Positions 34,808 through 42,899 of a DNA stretch of 64,000 bases are shown here, in pieces; within the stretch, counting starts at the first letter, position 1; the number at the start of each line of letters is the position of its first letter. The DNA is from Variovorax sp. 770b2 (GTDB lineage Bacteria > Pseudomonadota > Gammaproteobacteria > Burkholderiales > Burkholderiaceae_C): the NCBI RefSeq assembly GCF_900115685.1, contig NZ_FOXJ01000002.1, forward strand, positions 496,001-560,000. Reading direction: 5' to 3'. The notes under the pieces were generated by a model. The model had not been told where the DNA came from, made no database searches, and worked only from the letters and a program-made list of their open reading frames with translations. A program made the translations under genes and the position numbers.

Positions 34808-35013
34808 GAAGTCTCCGGGACGGTTGAGTTTGAAAATCGGCCGCGATCTTATAGGCTGACCACCGCCTGACCTATACCGAATAGCCCTTAGGTCCGTGAC
34901 GAAATCCACCCCTTCCTGGGGCATGATCGGCGCTCGCAGACCGTGCTTGGCGGCGCGAAAAACAACCACAACAACGCAGGTCCTCAGGGGGCCGCATCGA
35001 GGAGGAAATTCCA

Positions 35014-36198
35014 ATGGATCCACTGGTCTACCCGCGCGAGCGCTGGCTGGGCAACATCACGCTGGGCCTGGGCGTGCTGATATGGGGGCTGCTGGTGCTG
35101 GGCACCCTGGGCATCGCGCTCGTCTATGTGCTGCTGGGCTTCATCGCCTATGTGTTCGCACAGTCGGCCGTCATCGCCTGGATCAAGGGCACGGCCGTGA
35201 AGCTCTCGCCCACCCAGCTGCCCGAACTGCACGCGCGCTTCAAGGCCTGCTGCGGATACCTGGGCATCGAGAACCCGCCCGAGGCCTACCTGCTGCACGG
35301 CGACGGCATCTTCAACGCCTTTGCCACCCGCTTCTTCGGGCGCGACTTCGTGGTGCTGCTGTCCGACGTGGTCGATGCGATGGAAACGCAGCCCGACGGC
35401 ATCAACTTCTACATCGGCCACGAGCTGGGCCACATCAAGCGCGGCCACCTCACGGGCCACGTCTGGCGCATGCCGGTGCTCTGGCTGCCGCTCCTGGGCG
35501 CGGCCTATTCGCGTGCGCAGGAATACACCTGCGACCTGCACGGCGCCGCCTGCTGCGAGGAGCCCGACTCCGCGCCCCGCGCGCTCGTGGCGCTGGCCGC
35601 CGGCGCGCAGCAGTGGCGCAACGTCGACCTGCAGCGCTATGCCGACCAGTCGGCGGGCAACAGCGGCTTCTGGGCCTCGTTCCACGAGCTGATCGGCGGC
35701 TACCCCTGGCTCACCAAGCGCGTGGCGCGCGCCATCGACCCGGCCGCGAAGCTGCCCGGCCGCAACCCGCTGGCCTACGTGCTCGCGATCTTCGTGCCCA
35801 ACACCGGCCGCGCGGGCGGCGGTGCGCTGGCGCTGCTGATGGTCGTGGCGATCATCGGCATCCTGGCGGCGGTGGCCCTTCCGGCCTACCAGGACTACCA
35901 GACGCGCACCGTCGTCTCGCAGGCCTGGTTCCAGGCCGCGCCGGTGCGCGAGACGCTGGGCAATTACTACAAGGAGAAGCAGGAGACGCCCGATTCCCTG
36001 GAGGCCGCCGGTGCGCCGGAGACCCTTCCCGACGGTTCGGCCCTGAAGCTGGATCCCGACACGATGGTGCTGGAAGTGACCACCGCCAAGGGCACGCTGC
36101 GCATGGAGCCCTCGTCCAGCGACGACGGCATCGACTGGCATTGCACGGCCGGCGACGGCCTCTCGGCCAAGGCGCTGCCGATCGCCTGCCGGAAGTAA
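35014..36198 (+). CDS. M48-type metallopeptidase fused to a type IV pilin-like segment
   Basis: 394 residues. Two membrane spans at about 18-58 precede an M48-like domain with HELGH near residue 135 and a likely third zinc ligand in RAQEYTCDLHGA near 170. At about 270-300 a third hydrophobic helix reads LALLMVVAIIGILAAVALPAYQ, then DYQTRTVVSQA: this is the N-terminal helix of type IV pilins, complete with the AxPAYQDY boundary but without a prepilin cleavage site. The last 80 residues resemble a small pilin head with a Cys pair (WHCTAGDG, IACRK). A membrane protease with a built-in pilin domain is unusual. Confidence 0.85.
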   Translation: MDPLVYPRERWLGNITLGLGVLIWGLLVLGTLGIALVYVLLGFIAYVFAQSAVIAWIKGTAVKLSPTQLPELHARFKACCGYLGIENPPEAYLLHGDGIFNAFATRFFGRDFVVLLSDVVDAMETQPDGINFYIGHELGHIKRGHLTGHVWRMPVLWLPLLGAAYSRAQEYTCDLHGAACCEEPDSAPRALVALAAGAQQWRNVDLQRYADQSAGNSGFWASFHELIGGYPWLTKRVARAIDPAAKLPGRNPLAYVLAIFVPNTGRAGGGALALLMVVAIIGILAAVALPAYQDYQTRTVVSQAWFQAAPVRETLGNYYKEKQETPDSLEAAGAPETLPDGSALKLDPDTMVLEVTTAKGTLRMEPSSSDDGIDWHCTAGDGLSAKALPIACRK

Positions 36199-36204
36199 CC
36201 ACCG

Positions 36205-36224
36205 TGCCAGGCCGGGGCCTGGCA
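36205..36224. terminator. Stem-loop after the M48/pilin gene
   Basis: TGCCAGGCC-GG-GGCCTGGCA is a near-perfect palindrome 6 nt after the stop codon. There is no T-run, so it may be a weak terminator or an mRNA-stabilising hairpin. Confidence 0.4.
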
Positions 36225-36363
36225 GGTAAAGCGTCGTAAGAGAAGGTTGCCGCCCGTCGAACTGTCCGACAGGCGGACCCGGCGCACGCCGATGCGTGCC
36301 CCGGGCGCGGGCCCTAGGGTGAAGTTTCATTGCCACCGAAACCACCGAAGGAGTGCTTCACCC

Positions 36364-36936
36364 ATGCCCACCATCACCACCTCGTCTCTGGACGGAATGA
36401 AAGTCGCCATCCTCGTTGCGGACGGCTTCGAGCAGGTCGAGATGACCGAGCCGCGCAAGGCGCTGGACATCGCCGGCGCGCTCACGCAGATCGTCTCTCC
36501 CATGAACGGAAGCGTGCGCGGCTGGAATCACCACGACCCGGCCGACGCCTTCGAAGTCGACGTGCCGCTTGCAGCAGCGAACGCCGAGGACTTCGATGCG
36601 CTGCTGCTGCCGGGCGGCGTGGTCAACCCGGATGCATTGCGCATCGATGACCAGGCCATCGCCTTCGTGCGCGCCTTCGTCGAAGCGGACAAGCCCATCG
36701 CCGCGATCTGCCATGGCCCCTGGACGCTGATCGATGCCGGCGGCGTGCGGGGCCGCAAGATGACCTCGTGGCCTTCGCTGCGCGTCGACCTGCAGAACGC
36801 GGGCGCCCGCTGGAGCGACACGGAGGTCGCCGTCGACAGCAATCTCGTCACCAGCCGCAAGCCCGACGACCTGCCTGCCTTCAACCGCGAGATGACCAGG
36901 ATGTTCGAGCTCGCCTACGAAGCGGCCATCCATTGA
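36364..36936 (+). CDS. DJ-1/PfpI-family (type 1 glutamine amidotransferase-like) protein
   Basis: 190 residues from ATG 36364, preceded by AAGGAG. VAILVADGFEQVEMTEPRKAL opens the fold, and AICHGPWTLIDAG (about 119) is the nucleophile elbow with the reactive Cys; LLLPGGVVNPDALR carries the conserved GG loop. Related proteins act as stress-linked chaperones, deglycases or peptidases in the cytoplasm. It is convergent with the citrate-synthase-like gene. Confidence 0.9.
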   Translation: MPTITTSSLDGMKVAILVADGFEQVEMTEPRKALDIAGALTQIVSPMNGSVRGWNHHDPADAFEVDVPLAAANAEDFDALLLPGGVVNPDALRIDDQAIAFVRAFVEADKPIAAICHGPWTLIDAGGVRGRKMTSWPSLRVDLQNAGARWSDTEVAVDSNLVTSRKPDDLPAFNREMTRMFELAYEAAIH

Positions 36937-36945
36937 CGACCGCTT

Positions 36946-38109
36946 TCAGCGCGCAAGGTCGGGGCCGGTGTAGCGGGCGCGCGGCCTGATCAACTGCCCC
37001 GTGGCCTGCTGCTCGAGCACGTGCGCCGTCCAGCCCACGGTGCGCGCGAGCGCGAACAGCATCAGCGGCGCATCGGCCGGCAGCTTGTGCACGGCCGCCA
37101 TCGCGGCCAGGGCGAAATCGATGTTCGCCACTTCGCCCAGCAGCTTCTCGCCCGTGGCGCGCAGCGAGGCGAAGGCGGGCGGCAGCTCGATGACCTCGAG
37201 CAACGCCGCGCAGCGCGCATCGCCCGCGGGATAGAGCGGGTGCCCGAAGGCCGCGAGCGGCCGGTCGTGCGCCAGCCATTCGCGCACGGCGGCTTCGCTG
37301 CCGAGCGTTGCGACGCTGCGCATCAGCGCCTGCACGGTGGCTGCGGCGCCACCGTGCAACGGGCCGGTCAGCGTCGACAACCCCGTGAGCAGGCAGGCCG
37401 CGAGCGAAGCGCCCGTGGAGGCGGTCACGCGTGCCGCGAAGGTCGATGCGTTGAGTTCGTGGTCGGCCATCAGCACGAGCGCGCGGCGCAGCACGTCGGC
37501 CGCGCGCGGACGGCGCCACGCCGCTGCGAGCCGCGTGTGCAGATGCGCCGCGTGCGAGGGCGACGGGCCCAGCAGCGCATCGGCGAGCGTGCCGATCACG
37601 TCGGCCGCTTCGGCCTGCAGCACGCTGCGCGAGCGGCCGCGCGAGGGCGGATCGGTGGCCGCACGCGCAGCGAGTGCGAGCAAGCCCGCCTGCAATGGCG
37701 TGGCGTTTTTGGCGTGCGCCGGTCCGGAGGCCGTGGGCACGAAGCGCGGTGTTGCGCTCGCCCACAGCAGGCCCGCGACATCTTCGAGCGTGGCGTGCCC
37801 GGCCAGTTCGCAGGCGTCTTGCCCCCGATACCAGAGCCGCCCTTCGGCCACTGTCGAGACCGCAGAAGGGAGCACTGGCTCGCCCCACTGGATGGCTTCG
37901 CTCGCCACCGTTTCGCTGCTGCGCCGGCCGCGTGTGCGGGCGGCGATGCGTTGCACGTCGTCGCGGTGATAGAGGCTGCGGCGCGGGTCCGCCGCGTCGG
38001 GCTTGGCGCGGATGCGCCCACGGCTCACGCTCGCGTAGAGCGTCTGCGGGCGCACCTGCATCAGCTCGAGCGCTTCGGCCGCGGGAAGCCAGAGAGGTGG
38101 CTTGGTCAT
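36946..38109 (-). CDS. Citrate synthase-family protein with N-terminal helix-turn-helix
   Basis: 387 residues from ATG 38109. Residues 1-60 (LWLPAAEALELMQVRPQTLY, then RGRIRAKPDA and YHRDDVQRIA) are a MerR/excisionase-type DNA-binding domain. From about 70 the citrate synthase fold follows, with catalytic-site equivalents DHELNASTFAARV, GPLHGGA, FGHPLYPAGDAR and NIDFALAAMA. So both a DNA-binding and an apparently complete catalytic part are present. It is divergent from a second citrate-synthase gene with 82 bp between, which contain a perfect 12-bp palindrome. A gene-regulating metabolic enzyme is an attractive reading, not shown. Confidence 0.87.
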   Translation of the reverse strand: MTKPPLWLPAAEALELMQVRPQTLYASVSRGRIRAKPDAADPRRSLYHRDDVQRIAARTRGRRSSETVASEAIQWGEPVLPSAVSTVAEGRLWYRGQDACELAGHATLEDVAGLLWASATPRFVPTASGPAHAKNATPLQAGLLALAARAATDPPSRGRSRSVLQAEAADVIGTLADALLGPSPSHAAHLHTRLAAAWRRPRAADVLRRALVLMADHELNASTFAARVTASTGASLAACLLTGLSTLTGPLHGGAAATVQALMRSVATLGSEAAVREWLAHDRPLAAFGHPLYPAGDARCAALLEVIELPPAFASLRATGEKLLGEVANIDFALAAMAAVHKLPADAPLMLFALARTVGWTAHVLEQQATGQLIRPRARYTGPDLAR

Positions 38110-38128
38110 GTTGATGGAATTGATCAAG

Positions 38129-38140
38129 ATTGACGTCAAT
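38129..38140. promoter_or_regulatory. Perfect 12-bp palindrome between the two citrate-synthase genes
   Basis: ATTGACGTCAAT, centred 25 bp from the start of the helix-turn-helix citrate synthase and 57 bp from the start of the other. Its TTGAC could overlap a -35 box on either strand. It is a natural site for the helix-turn-helix protein or another dimeric regulator. Confidence 0.5.
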
Positions 38141-38191
38141 GTTAGCGCCGACAGAATCGATGTCATCGTGACAACCCAGGAGTACGAAACG

Positions 38192-39307
38192 ATGAACAAC
38201 GACGATGGCCTCGAAGGCGTGGTGGCCGCGCACACCGTGCTGTCCGAGGTGGACGGCGCGGCCGGCCGGCTGGTGATCCGCGGCCACCAGCTGGACGAGA
38301 TTGCGCAGCGCTGGCGCTATGAAGACGTGGTGGCGCTGCTGTTCCAGGGCTTCTTCGACACGGTGCCCGATGCAGCGGCCCTGCGCGGCGCGCTCGGCCG
38401 CGCACGCCGCGAAGCCTTCGAGCGCCTGCAGCCCAACGACGACGCGGTGCTGCGCAAGATGCCGCCCATCGAAGCGGTGCGCGCGCTGCTCGCGCGGCTG
38501 CCCGATGGCGATGACCTTGCCACGGCGCTGCGGCTGGTCGCCGCGCCCGCCGTCTACACCGCGGCCGTGATGCGCTGGCGCCTCGGCGTGCAGGCCCTCG
38601 CGCCCGACGAATCGCTGCCGTACGCCGCCGACATGCTGCGCATGCTCCATGGCCGCACGCCGACGGCCGCGCAGGCTGCCGCGCTCGACACCTACCTGGT
38701 CACCGTGTGCGACCACGGCCTCAATGCCTCGACCTTCGCGGCGCGCGTGGTGGCATCGACGGGCGCGGGCCTGGCATCGGCGGTGCTCGCCGGCATCAGC
38801 GCGCTCAAGGGCCCGCTGCACGGCGGTGCGCCCGGTCCGGTGCTCGATGCGCTCGATGCCATCGGCACGGCAGCCAATGCGCGCCACTGGCTCGAAGGCG
38901 CGGTGGCCGGCGGCCAGCGCCTGATGGGCTTCGGCCATCGCATCTACCGCGTGCGCGATCCGCGCGCCGATGCGCTCAAGGGCGCGCTGCGCCGGTTGAG
39001 CATCGAGGGCAGCGTCAACGCCGCGCGCTTCGCGCTGGCCGAGGCCGCGGAGCAGGCCGCGCTCGCGATCCTGCGCGAGAAGAAGCCCGGCCGCGCGCTG
39101 GAAACCAACGTCGAGTTCTATACCGCGCTGCTGCTCGAAGCCCTGGGCTTCGGCCGCGAGAGCTTCACCTGCGTGTTCGCCGCGGGCCGCGTGAGCGGAT
39201 GGGTGGCGCATGCGCGCGAGCAGGTCAAGAACGGCAGGCTCATTCGTCCGCAGTCCGTGTACGTGGGACCCGCGCCCGAAGAGGCCGAAGCCGCACTCGC
39301 GCACTGA
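38192..39307 (+). CDS. Citrate/2-methylcitrate synthase-family protein
   Basis: 371 residues from ATG 38192 with AGGAG 9 nt upstream. Fold landmarks: CDHGLNASTFAARV, GPLHGGAPG, MGFGHRIYRVRDPRADALK and RVSGWVAHAREQ, ending RPQSVYVGP. The catalytic Asp of classical citrate synthase (NVDFYSG) is Glu here (NVEFYTA), a variant I associate with citrate-synthase-like subgroups of unclear substrate. It would condense an acyl-CoA with a 2-oxoacid in the cytoplasm; which pair is unknown. Divergent partner of the helix-turn-helix homologue. Confidence 0.85.
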   Translation: MNNDDGLEGVVAAHTVLSEVDGAAGRLVIRGHQLDEIAQRWRYEDVVALLFQGFFDTVPDAAALRGALGRARREAFERLQPNDDAVLRKMPPIEAVRALLARLPDGDDLATALRLVAAPAVYTAAVMRWRLGVQALAPDESLPYAADMLRMLHGRTPTAAQAAALDTYLVTVCDHGLNASTFAARVVASTGAGLASAVLAGISALKGPLHGGAPGPVLDALDAIGTAANARHWLEGAVAGGQRLMGFGHRIYRVRDPRADALKGALRRLSIEGSVNAARFALAEAAEQAALAILREKKPGRALETNVEFYTALLLEALGFGRESFTCVFAAGRVSGWVAHAREQVKNGRLIRPQSVYVGPAPEEAEAALAH

Positions 39308-39415
39308 TCCCGGGAGGCAAACGCAAGGCCTACGCGCCGTCGCACCGTCATCCGGTACCCTCGTTGTCTTCGCATGCCGACCGCGGCGTGCATGACGCAA
39401 GGCGAAAGTATTCCT

Positions 39416-40435
39416 ATGACGGTGAACCCTTCCGACGAGCGCGCGCTGCGCTTGCCCCGCGACTTCGCGCTGATCGCCGTGGGGCTCGATGTGGCCATGT
39501 TTGTCATCAGCACCGTCGTGCTGCTGACGCGGTTCACACCCGACGTCGAGCAGATCCGCAGTGCCTACGCGCAACCGGAGGTCTGGATCACCATGCTGGC
39601 CGGCCTCGCGGTGCCCTGGACGCTCGCGGCCCTGCTCGGGTGGAGCCATGCACGCCATGCGCTCGAAAGACTCGGCGTGGCGAAAGTGGCGCTGGCGCAC
39701 GATGCAAGGCTGCGCTTCGGAACCGTGTGGGCGCTCGTGGTCGCCTTCAGCTACTACGGCCTGACACCGTTGTTCTTCAAGATCAGGACGCTCTTCATGG
39801 CCGGCGGCCGCTTCGAAGAGTTCTCCGGCTACTCGCCTTATCTGGGCATGGGCGCCGCCATGCTGTTGCAGTCCGTTGTCCAACTGGCGGTGCTGGTGCT
39901 CGGCCTGTGGCTTGCGGCACGCCTCGCGCTGAGCCGCAGCCGCGGCCAGGACGTGGCAGTTCGCGCACCGGAGGATGCGACCCTCGAGGTTTCCGGCGCA
40001 CCGCCGCGCCGCGCCGTCGTGTGGCTGATCGCCGCGGTGTTCGCGTCGATGCAACTGTGGAGCAGCCTGGCGGTGTCCAACTGGCTTTTTCCGTCGGATG
40101 ACAACGCGCTCAGGTTGCTGCTCACCCTGGTGCTGCCGTGGCTCGCGGCCTTTGCGCTCGCGTTCTGGGGCGCCTGGCTCGGCACGCGGGCCGGCATGTC
40201 GCTGGCGCGGCCGTTCAGGGCCGTGGCAGCGTCCGTGTCGGCCTTCTTGCTGGTGCAGGTGATGGGCCTCTTCATCGCGATCGCGTGGTTCTTACTTGCA
40301 TACGCGAGCTCCTTGCGCATCTCGAACACACTCGGGAACATCGGCCTCACCGTGGCGCTCGCGCTGGTCTATGCGGCGCTGGTGGTGGCGATCACGCGCG
40401 CCATCACGCGCCGGTTCTACCGCCGCTACTTGTAG
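39416..40435 (+). CDS. Multispanning membrane protein of unknown function
   Basis: About 339 residues with eight or so hydrophobic segments (FALIAVGLDVAMFVISTVVLL; LLLTLVLPWLAAFALAFWGAWLG; GNIGLTVALALVYAALVVAI) and a short Arg-rich C-terminus (TRRFYRRYL). No signature motif recognised. Start is uncertain: ATG 39416 is preferred because the family-like hydrophilic lead (MTVNPSDERALRLPRDF) begins there, but ATG 39374 and 39392 are in frame. The 3' end overlaps the convergent ligase gene by 10 nt. Confidence 0.7.
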   Translation: MTVNPSDERALRLPRDFALIAVGLDVAMFVISTVVLLTRFTPDVEQIRSAYAQPEVWITMLAGLAVPWTLAALLGWSHARHALERLGVAKVALAHDARLRFGTVWALVVAFSYYGLTPLFFKIRTLFMAGGRFEEFSGYSPYLGMGAAMLLQSVVQLAVLVLGLWLAARLALSRSRGQDVAVRAPEDATLEVSGAPPRRAVVWLIAAVFASMQLWSSLAVSNWLFPSDDNALRLLLTLVLPWLAAFALAFWGAWLGTRAGMSLARPFRAVAASVSAFLLVQVMGLFIAIAWFLLAYASSLRISNTLGNIGLTVALALVYAALVVAITRAITRRFYRRYL

Positions 40436-41673
40436 CTGCGCGCGTCCTCGATCACCTTGCCGTCGTTGGGCAGCGTACCCGGCGCCACCAGCTCGATGGT
40501 GCCGCGCAGCTTGGTCACCTCGCGCACGGCATCGGCAATGCGCGCGTCGAGCCCGGCCGGCGTGCCGGCGCATTCGAGCCTGAAGGTCATCTGGTCGTCG
40601 CCCATCTCGCCCGACACCACCAGGCGCGCGCGCTGGATCTCCGGAAATCGCCGTGCAATTTCAGCCACCTGCGACGGATGCACGAACATGCCGCGCACCT
40701 TGGTGGTCTGGTCGGCGCGGCCGAGCCAGCCCTTGATGCGCTTGTTGGTGCGGCCCGTGGGGCAGGTGCCCGCGAGCACGGCCGAGAGGTCGCCGGTGCC
40801 GAAGCGCACCAACGGATAGTCGGGGTTGAAGCTGGTGACCACGATCTCGCCCACCTCGCCGTCGGGCACCGGGTCGCCGGTGCCGGGGCGCACGATCTCG
40901 ACCAGCACGCCTTCGTCGATCACCAGGCCTTCGCGCGCGCTGGTCTCGTAGGCGATGAGGCCGAGGTCGGCGGTGGCGTAGCACTGCGTGCCCTTCACGC
41001 CATGTGCGGCGATCCAGTCGTGCAGGCTCGGCGGAAAGGCTTCGCCGGAGACCAGGGCCTTGGTGAGCGAGGGCAGCTTCTGGCCTTTCTCCTCGGCCTT
41101 CTCCAGCAGGATCTTCAGGAAGCTCGGCGTGCCTGCGTAGCCTTCGGGCTTCAGGTCGGCGATGGCTTCGAGCTGCTGCTCGGTCTGCCCGGTGCCGCCC
41201 GCGAACACGGTACAGCCCATGGCGCGCGCACCGCTCTCCATGATCGAGCCGGCCGGGGTCATGTGGTAGCTGAAGCTGTTGTGGATCAGCTCGCCATTGC
41301 GAAAGCCTGCCGCATGCAGCGCCCGCGCAGTGCGCCAGTAGTCGCGCGCTTCGCCCTCGGGCTCGTAGATGGTGCCGGGGCTCGCGAACACGCGCGGCAT
41401 GCGCGCACCGCGCACGATCGATGCGAAGCCGCCGAACGGGTCGTCGGCGCGGCGTGCCTTCTGCAGCTCGAGCAATTCCGATTTGCGCGTGACCGGTAGT
41501 CTGGCGAGCGCCTCGCGCGTCGCGACGTCCGCGGGCTTCACGCCGTCCAGGATCTTCTTGAACGCGGAGGTCGCCGTCTGCGCCTGCGCGATCTGTTTCG
41601 GCAACGCGGCGAGCAGGTCGCGCTCGCGTTCGGCGGGGTCACGGATTTCTAGCTTGTCGTAGTGGTCGGTCAT
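40426..41673 (-). CDS. Phenylacetate-CoA ligase-like AMP-forming ligase
   Basis: 415 residues from ATG 41673, chosen over the in-frame ATG 41688 because AAGGG sits 7 nt upstream. ANL-superfamily adenylating enzyme of the PaaK type: TPSFLKILLEKAEEKG, CYATADLGLIAYET, VTSFNPDYPLVRFGTGDLS and the C-terminal hinge GRADQTTKVRGMFVHPSQV. It activates a carboxylic acid to its CoA thioester. Last gene of the liv-type transport operon, suggesting it activates the imported acid; phenylacetate itself is not established. Confidence 0.87.
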   Translation of the reverse strand: MTDHYDKLEIRDPAERERDLLAALPKQIAQAQTATSAFKKILDGVKPADVATREALARLPVTRKSELLELQKARRADDPFGGFASIVRGARMPRVFASPGTIYEPEGEARDYWRTARALHAAGFRNGELIHNSFSYHMTPAGSIMESGARAMGCTVFAGGTGQTEQQLEAIADLKPEGYAGTPSFLKILLEKAEEKGQKLPSLTKALVSGEAFPPSLHDWIAAHGVKGTQCYATADLGLIAYETSAREGLVIDEGVLVEIVRPGTGDPVPDGEVGEIVVTSFNPDYPLVRFGTGDLSAVLAGTCPTGRTNKRIKGWLGRADQTTKVRGMFVHPSQVAEIARRFPEIQRARLVVSGEMGDDQMTFRLECAGTPAGLDARIADAVREVTKLRGTIELVAPGTLPNDGKVIEDARSYK

Positions 41674-41748
41674 GTCCGTACCCTTCATCTTTTCAATTCG
41701 GTGTTGGACCGGCTGGTGTTGTTCATCAGGGCGTGTGCACAGGCCACC

Positions 41749-41816
41749 GGGTACTCCCCTCCGCGAATGTCCCCCGGCCTTCGGCCTCCTCCTTTATTTC
41801 GCTGCGGGGAGCACCC
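41749..41816. repeat. 68-bp palindromic mobile-like repeat, left copy
   Basis: Bounded by GGGTACTCCCC and GGGGAGCACCC as terminal inverted repeats, with an inner GGCCTTCGGCC hairpin and the shared block CGCGAATGTCCCCC. The reverse complement of 41891-41958 is the same element, also 68 bp. Arm bases that differ between the copies change together, keeping the pairing. Confidence 0.8.
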
Positions 41817-41890
41817 GATGCCCTGTGCACGAGAGGCGCTGTCGTTGTGCTGGCCGTTCAACCACGGTTGTGAATAACGAGCACGTCGAT

Positions 41891-41958
41891 GGGGTGCCTT
41901 GCGCAGCGAAATAAAGGAGGAGCCGAAGGCGGGGGACATTCGCGGAGCAAGGTACCCC
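41891..41958. repeat. 68-bp palindromic mobile-like repeat, right copy (inverted)
   Basis: Inverted copy of 41749-41816, with ends GGGGTGCCTTGCGC and GAGCAAGGTACCCC, inner hairpin GCCGAAGGC, and a shared AAATAAAGGAGGAG block. The 74-bp spacer between the copies has no gene. Together the pair fills most of the 325-nt gap between the ligase and LivF genes, inside the operon. Confidence 0.8.
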
Positions 41959-41998
41959 GTCGGCGTGATCGCGCCCTGTACAACGACACACCAGTCTT

Positions 41999-42811
41999 TC
42001 AAGCCAGCCACCTCTTGCGCCGCTTGTAGCTCTTCACATCGCGAAAGCTCTTGCGGTCCGCGCCGCCGACGCCGAGGTAGAACTCCTTGACGTCCTCGTT
42101 CTCGCGCAGGCTCTTGGCTTCGCCGTCCATCACGATGCGGCCGTTCTCCAGGATGTAGCCGTAGTCGGCGTAGCGCAGCGCCATGTTGGTGTTCTGCTCG
42201 GCCAGGAGGAAGGTCACGTGTTCCTTGGTGTTGAGGTCTTTCACGATCTCGAACACCTCCTCCACGATCTGCGGCGCAAGGCCCATCGAGGGTTCGTCCA
42301 GCAGCACCATCGTCGGGTTGGCCATCAGCGCGCGGCCGATGGCGCACATCTGCTGCTCGCCGCCGGACGTGTAGGCCGCCTGCGAGGTGCGCCGTGTCTT
42401 CAGGCGCGGGAAATATGCGTAGACCTTGTCCAGCGTCTGCTGCACCGCGGCCTTGCCGTCGGTGCGCGTGTAGGCGCCGGTCATCAGGTTCTCCTCGATG
42501 GTGAGGTGGGCGAAGCAGTGGCGGCCTTCCATCACCTGGATGAGGCCGCGCTTGACCAGCTCGGCCGGCGAGAGCGCCTCGATGCGGTCGCCGCGCAACT
42601 CGATGGTTCCCTTGGTCACCGCGCCGCGCTCGCCCGCGAGCAGGTTGCTCACCGCGCGCAGCGTGGTCGTCTTGCCCGCGCCGTTGCCGCCGAGCAGCGC
42701 CACGATGCCGCCTTCGGGCACGGAGAGCGACACGCCCTTGAGCACGAGGATCACGTGGTTGTAGATGACCTCGATGCCGTTGACGTCGAGAAGGATGTTG
42801 GGTTCGCTCAT
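41999..42811 (-). CDS. livF: Branched-chain-type ABC transporter ATP-binding protein
   Basis: 270 residues from ATG 42811. LivF-type ATPase: Walker A GGNGAGKTT, Q-loop VMEGRHCF (the E-G-R-H variant usual in LivF-like proteins), signature TSGGEQQ, Walker B MVLLDEPSMGLAP. A C-terminal Lys/Arg tail extends about 25 residues past the core fold. It works with the LivG-like ATPase and the LivH/LivM permeases on the same strand. Confidence 0.92.
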   Translation of the reverse strand: MSEPNILLDVNGIEVIYNHVILVLKGVSLSVPEGGIVALLGGNGAGKTTTLRAVSNLLAGERGAVTKGTIELRGDRIEALSPAELVKRGLIQVMEGRHCFAHLTIEENLMTGAYTRTDGKAAVQQTLDKVYAYFPRLKTRRTSQAAYTSGGEQQMCAIGRALMANPTMVLLDEPSMGLAPQIVEEVFEIVKDLNTKEHVTFLLAEQNTNMALRYADYGYILENGRIVMDGEAKSLRENEDVKEFYLGVGGADRKSFRDVKSYKRRKRWLA

Positions 42812-42899
42812 GGTGTGGTCCGAAGCATTCGCAAGAACGGCAGCGCGCTGCCGTTCTTGCGAATGGCGGCTCTTGCGAGCCGCCACGGCACTCAGTGCA

